From Sipunculus nudus (Eukaryota > Annelida > Sipuncula > Golfingiida > Sipunculidae): a stretch of 64,000 bases of DNA. The first letter of the stretch is position 1, and each line of letters starts with the position of its first letter. Position numbers and translations under genes: made by a program. Positions 59,260 to 64,000 of this stretch are shown piece after piece. The stretch is taken from the NCBI GenBank assembly GCA_026874595.1, contig CM049317.1, positions 26,130,401 to 26,194,400 on the forward strand, written 5' to 3'. The notes under the pieces were generated by a model, which was not told where the DNA came from, did not search any database, and was given only the letters and a program-made list of their open reading frames with translations.

Positions 59260-60084
59260 AGTTTTGTGTGATTTCACAGTGATATTACCGTTAGCTCACG
59301 TCTTGACTGGGATATAAAGTCTCAATGTTTAAAGTTTTTTTTCCCTGTAAATGTCGATGACATGTTTGAATGTTTGCTCTGCATTTGGAGTTGTGTAGTT
59401 TGAACAAGATTAAAAACAGAAGGAAACATCTTTATGAAAAAAGAAAAGGTTCAAAGGGATGCATTATCATGTTATGAACCTAGTATCATCAGCAGACAAA
59501 AACTGATATTCCAATAAAATTTTATTTCTGTATCGTCACTGAAAAAGAGTAATGGGGCAATATTTTCCATGCAAGAAATCGAAAGAAGGTGTTTCGGAGA
59601 ACAACCATTTTTTCTTACATCTCCCTGAGCGGTTTATTATATTCTTCATTAATGTTTCATAATTATATCGCCAAAATGCCTCGGATGAACGGAATCATAC
59701 ATATATCATTTTCTTCATTATCTTGGAATCTTAATTAACTTTGAGAAGTAAGAATTTCCACCAAGCTTTCTTTCATTCTTTACTGGTGTGAATATGGCAT
59801 TCCGGCAAAACATAGTGTTCTTTGATTCAGAGACGAAGCAGGACTGCTTAATCTCCAATTGAATAGGGCTGTTATATCACGTTTCTATCACTAAGACCTC
59901 CAAATATGATCTTCAATCTATATGTACTAAAGGTAAAATGCAAGTAGAAATAAACCGGTTTACAGGCACGGAAATCTGTGTTAATTTACAAAACTTGCAT
60001 ATTCGCATAAACTTCAGGTTTTCATTATATCAGGGCATTGTTACTCTTTGTCTTAAATGAAAGTAAACTGTAGCTCAGGAGGAA
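59260..60084. other. Intergenic stretch right of the satellite
   Basis: No supported gene. It separates the satellite from the duplicated block that starts at about 60,085. Confidence 0.45.
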
Positions 60085-60645
60085 ACTATATATCCTTATA
60101 TATTCTTGTGCGGTTCCATTAAAAAAAAACAAAGTCATGTCCACACAGATGTGGTTTTGACAGCTTATCTAATAGCACGTTTCCTTGCATTGATGACCAC
60201 CTATTTTTACTCTCTTTTGGACACCCTATAAGGTTTCTATCTTTAAACAAAGTGTACTCTTTCTGCTTTGTCTGTTTCTAAAAAAACAAAACTTTATTTA
60301 AGAAAAGTATTATATATTCGTCTTACACTTATATTTTCGAGCATAATTATCTATTTAGTTTCTTTCTTTTCGTATGTTATTGTAAAAAGTTAATTGTAAT
60401 CTACCTCAGAGTACAGAAACTTTTTAATAAGAAGGCTGCAATGTCAGAGGTATTATGATGCGAAAACCGGTTGTTTTCGGTATAAAGCACTTATTGCTCT
60501 TTTTCTTTTTTGTTTTTATGTCAAGAAGAGAGATGTCAGGCGCTGGTATTAAACATGGGCCCTTATAACAATTAGAATGTCTGTCCTAATATTAACTAAT
60601 TGTCTGGAGAAAAATAGGTAAATCAGGTTCGTTAACTGTTTCAAA

Positions 60646-62215
60646 TTAATTTGTCTTTCTGCTTTCTTTCTCATTCTTCGAATTACCAGTAATGTTATGC
60701 AACAGAATAACTCCTTTAAAGGGTTTAATTGTTCTGCATCGTTTATGTTTCTATATATTTCACTCATAAAATCAACAAATCATACATGTTTTCACTCTGC
60801 GGATTTTTTTTTGATTATTTAATAAAATGAAACTTCTTTTGTAAAAAAAAAATTTACAAAATCTTTCTTTAATTGATTTTCCAGATTTCGTACTTGATTT
60901 TCCAAATATTGGTCCCTCCATCCTTCCCCCAAACGATTAGACTTCTGTAACGAAAATACAGTATGAATATTATATATATAATCACAGTAAAACCATCGTC
61001 ATTTATTATGCTTTCAATGTAAGGACAACGAAGCTCATTATAAACATTTCGTTTATTTATTTTTTTTTCATTTTTGTGGGAGTTGGGATATATCACGAAA
61101 TAAAATAAAAAATAAACTTTTGTATAATAAGAAATATACTTGCTTTCCCATTTCAACAGGATGTCTCAGGGTCAGGCCACACTTGTATATGAACACCTGG
61201 ATTGCCACATCATCATATATTTCAAGGAATAGACTTTTAATTACTACGTCTCTGCATCCTGATTTTTGGAGACTTCTAAAGTAGTGGATTTCTTTTTCTA
61301 GATAGAGCAAAAAACATTTTTCTGTATAGTCAACCTGTCAATACCTTAACTTTTCAAATAAATAAATTCGCAATGTTCAAGCCTCAATAAAATATTTAAG
61401 TTTACGACAGCTGTACTTTATTTCATATTAAACATCACTAATTTCTGATGTCTTCTGTTAAAAATCTAAAATAATTGTTCATATGTTCAATATTAGTAAC
61501 AATCTTGATCTATACGTGACCTTAACCTGACTAATCGGTGCTGTTTTAATTTCTATACGTGACCTAAACCTGACTAATCGTTGCTGTTTCATACTTTCTA
61601 ACAACACCTACTATGCGTGAGAAAAAAAATCCGTTTTAGCCCAGCATATCGATCAGACCCTCTCCCTCTTTGTTGAATATCTAATTACTATAATAGCAAT
61701 AGCCAACTCAGTCGTGCTACCGACCCCACCCCCACCGCTTCCATGGTTCGGACCGTTTCTAGTTCAACCCCATATATGGGACCTGCGAGACCTTAAATTT
61801 GCAAATAAAGTCCAGAATTGGATTCCGCGACAAAAAAATCTAAAAAAGTTGTATTACATATGGTTTAACTCTTTTGATTAATTAAACTTGATGGGTTCTA
61901 GGCCTTCGTGTCGCCATTTTTGATATTTCCAAATTTTTTATTTCCCCAAGGACTGTTTTTTATGTTCAAAGGGATACTTTCTGGATTACAGAACCAATTG
62001 AATAGCTTTTGTTGCAGTCTAGGTGAGGTCATGTTACAAAATGACTGTATTAATACTTGATCGATGCAATGTCATACTTGTTCCACACTCGATGGGCTCA
62101 TTTGGAGGCATTATACAGGCATCACCTACAAAAACCCTTCGATAACATTTGGAAAGGTTCCGTGAATTGTAACACCTGTCCCATTCTTCGAACTCTGCCA
62201 TTATCCGATTCTCAT
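60646..62215 (-). CDS. Longer member of the small secreted protein family, exons 2-4 intact
   Basis: Exon 2 (62,078-62,215) follows a TTCAG acceptor in phase 1 and encodes ENRIMAEFEEWDRCYNS, LSKCYRRVFVGDACIMPPNE and ECGT. Exon 3 (61,140-61,258) begins in phase 1 with CRDVVIKSLFLEIYDDVAIQ and KCGL and ends in phase 0. Exon 4 (60,646-60,750) encodes KHKRCRTIKPFKGVILLHNI and ends in TAA. All junction phases agree, and there is no stop or frameshift across 120 codons, with seven cysteines. The first exon is doubtful: a hydrophobic frame at 62,395-62,493 (SFASLLCLMVP) ends in phase 1 at a GTACGA donor but has no upstream ATG in frame. Function unknown; secretion is inferred from relatives with a signal peptide. 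Confidence 0.55.
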
Positions 62216-62960
62216 CTGAATTCAATAAAATGATTTACATAAGCAAAGTCTTAAACTGAACCATATTGGCTATATATATATATATATAATTACAGAAAAA
62301 TGTTTTTTTTTTCTGTATGAATAATACCATTACTTATCCTTCTGTACTCAGTGATATCAGGCATTTGCAGAAATTTACAATTTTTCGTACGGTTTCCCGT
62401 TCGTGAAGGAACCATCAGGCACAATAAGGAAGCAAAGCTGTACGTTGTGGATACTGCAACTCTTGTTACTAAACGGAAATTATTAAGTCGCAAATATGAT
62501 GAGAAAAGCTAGGTCAATTATCGTTGTTATAATTAAATCTATATTTAACATGCTTTCTTGCATGTGTAAATGGCATTATGCCGGAGAATCTGAATTACAA
62601 GGGCATTTGCAAATAAATTATTTGGACTAAAATACCGCTAGAACCTTTCCCAAATACACTTTATTTTACAGATCAAATGAGTCATTTATGGATCATTTCA
62701 ATAACCGTTACACCGAGGATGACTGAGTACAGAGTTAACACAACAAACAACATGTACCTAAAATCGTTGTAAACCATAGGTCCTTTCGCTTTATGCTACA
62801 ACCTTATAGGATCTTGAAACATTACAGCAATCTTTCAAGTCCAATTAACATTTCTCTATTTTTTTTTGTAACTAGACCCCATGGAGCGTTTTCTGAACTC
62901 CCCAACTTTGTGTTTAATTCGTGAGTCAAAGTGTCCATAGTGTGCTCCGCATTTACAATG

Positions 62961-63131
62961 TTAAATGAGGTAGCCTATTTCGTATTTGGCATAATAGGAG
63001 TTATTCCTGTAACGGCCCTTGAGGGATCGACTTCTGTGTCCATTGACAAACATGGCGTGCATTTTGTGATTATCGAAATGGCAGTCTTTAAATTTAATTA
63101 CGGATGGTTTGCTGTTCATGAACTCAAACAT
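62961..63131 (-). CDS. Possible terminal exon, 56-codon frame
   Basis: After a TTTCTCTAG acceptor the minus strand reads MFEFMNSKPSVIKFKDCHF and ends GRYRNNSYYAKYEIGYLI with TAA. The paralogous copy at 14,217-14,399 is frameshifted but still recognisable, and the two differ mainly by single-base indels. The frame may be the last exon of the copy whose signal exon is at 63,833-63,908, or an independent small gene. It has one cysteine and no domain I recognise. Confidence 0.35.
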   Translation of the reverse strand: MFEFMNSKPSVIKFKDCHFDNHKMHAMFVNGHRSRSLKGRYRNNSYYAKYEIGYLI

Positions 63132-63336
63132 TCTTTTTACTAGAGAAAACTATAAGTGTACGACTATTTGTGTTTGGTAGCATTAAATGTCATATTATAT
63201 ATATGAGACTATATAAATATGCAGTGAATAAAGACCGCCAAAGAACGAAAAAAACTCTAAATGGCATTTTCTGTTTAAGGCTTGAAACCATGCTCGAAAC
63301 TACGCCCGTTGTTTAAAAATGACAAAACCACTAAAG

Positions 63337-63341
<5 letters not shown>

Positions 63342-63398
<57 letters not shown>
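63342..63398. repeat. TA dinucleotide microsatellite at a duplication junction
   Basis: About 28 TA dinucleotides. The sequence to the left matches 14,590 and the sequence to the right matches 16,970. Confidence 0.97.
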
Positions 63399-63399
<1 letters not shown>

Positions 63400-63477
63400 C
63401 AAAACGTATTTTTGAATAGGAATTTCATAAAAATGTAGACAATATCAGAGGAAAGTTCGTAGAAACTTCCTCCTTTA

Positions 63478-63908
63478 ATTGCCCACAGTCGGGCTCAGTG
63501 TCAAGCTTAGCGCAGGCACAAGCAAACTATAACTGTCGGAAACAGTGATTTATATGGCTGGTATGTAACAAAGCAGGATATCTCTGATCTGACCAAAGAT
63601 TTTTTTCTCGTCTGTAACTCACACTTATTATAACAATTGAAACATGTTTCAAAACAGTAAATCAATTATTGTCTTTAAATGAAGTAACTGCACCTAAGCT
63701 TTTAAATACATTTAATATTTTGTGTTAACGTGTAATTCTAATATAAAGAGTTCATATTAAAACTGATGTTTTCTTCGATAATTTGGAATGCTTTCTACAG
63801 TTGGTAGTTGATATTTTGATACGCGTTTTTACCTTTCGAGGTGTCCACCTGTGTTCCTTTTATTGTCATTAACAGCACACACAGTACTACCACATTGATT
63901 CGCAACAT
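63478..63908 (-). pseudogene. Small secreted protein gene copy with good exon 1, decayed exon 2
   Basis: Exon 1 (63,833-63,908) encodes MLRINVVVLCVLLMTIKG and ends at a good AAAG|GTAAAA donor in phase 1, identical in length to the other copies. Exon 2 begins at 63,581 after CAGAG but has a one-base deletion in the TACAATACC codons and a later TAG, so the frame is lost before the second cysteine. The right part of this copy continues past the window end. It pairs with the copy at 17,030-17,460. Probably a pseudogene unless other downstream exons are used. Confidence 0.65.
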
Positions 63909-64000
63909 CCTTCTGGAAATTTGAATCATACAAATTGTTCAGTTACGACTAAGCAAGCAATGTTGAGCCTGTTTAATAAGGTGCACGCTTCAATAATAAT
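63909..64000 (-). promoter_or_regulatory. Upstream region of the 63.8-kb signal exon, cut by the window end
   Basis: Aligns with 17,461-17,550 (TTCAGTTACGAC, GAGCCTGTTTA, GGTGCACGCTTCAATAA). No element resolved. Confidence 0.4.

Larger units (their letters stand above)
60085..63343. repeat. Segmental duplication copy B (paralogous to 11,335-14,590)
   Basis: Same order and orientation as copy A; see that entry. The duplication continues beyond a TA tract at 63,342-63,398 with sequence paralogous to 16,970-17,540. Confidence 0.85.

Overview
The window is AT-rich, non-coding-dominated eukaryotic DNA. It has introns with GT/AG borders, several retrotransposon relics, dinucleotide microsatellites, two satellite arrays and recent segmental duplications. 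The transposon mix (APE-type LINEs, a DIRS/Ngaro-like relic, a pogo-like element, a TNP2/CACTA transposase with a DUF4806 protein) suggests an invertebrate, probably a mollusc. That is an inference; nothing here fixes the species.

Layout. 0.4-1.0 kb: LINE reverse transcriptase relic. 5.9-7.3 kb: DIRS/Ngaro-like RT relic. 8.3-8.5 kb: truncated pogo-like element. 9.6-30 kb and 60-64 kb: a cluster of duplicated minus-strand exons for a small secreted cysteine-containing protein family. One member (9,627-10,050) is intact with two exons; longer four-exon relatives lie at 11.9-13.6 and 60.6-62.5 kb; decayed copies lie at 17.1-17.5, 27.2 and 63.5-63.9 kb. A pogo-like element interrupted by a 3.9-kb LINE occupies 22.06-26.75 kb. 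The flanking DNA is an inverted duplication (19.5-21.3 versus 27.8-29.3 kb). 32.46-33.78 kb: a GTCACAGTGA-type minisatellite.

34.67-50.2 kb, minus strand: a TNP2-like transposase (46,309-50,198) followed directly by a multi-exon DUF4806-like gene. All but the first DUF4806 exon lie in a near-identical 5.48-kb tandem duplication (34,671-40,147 and 40,148-45,628). The transposase stop codon is the last codon of its exon, next to a strong donor, and the next exon continues in phase.

52.2-55.1 kb: diverged tandem repeats. 55.4-55.9 kb: LINE endonuclease fragment. 55.93-59.25 kb: a 16-unit satellite of about 216 bp, with a DR5-like AGGTCA repeat in most units. 60.1-64.0 kb: duplicate of the 11.3-17.5 kb block.

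Most of the window is transposon-derived or repetitive. The strongest host-gene candidate is the small secreted protein family. I found no tRNA, rRNA or CRISPR array by eye. All homology calls are pattern recognition, not searches.
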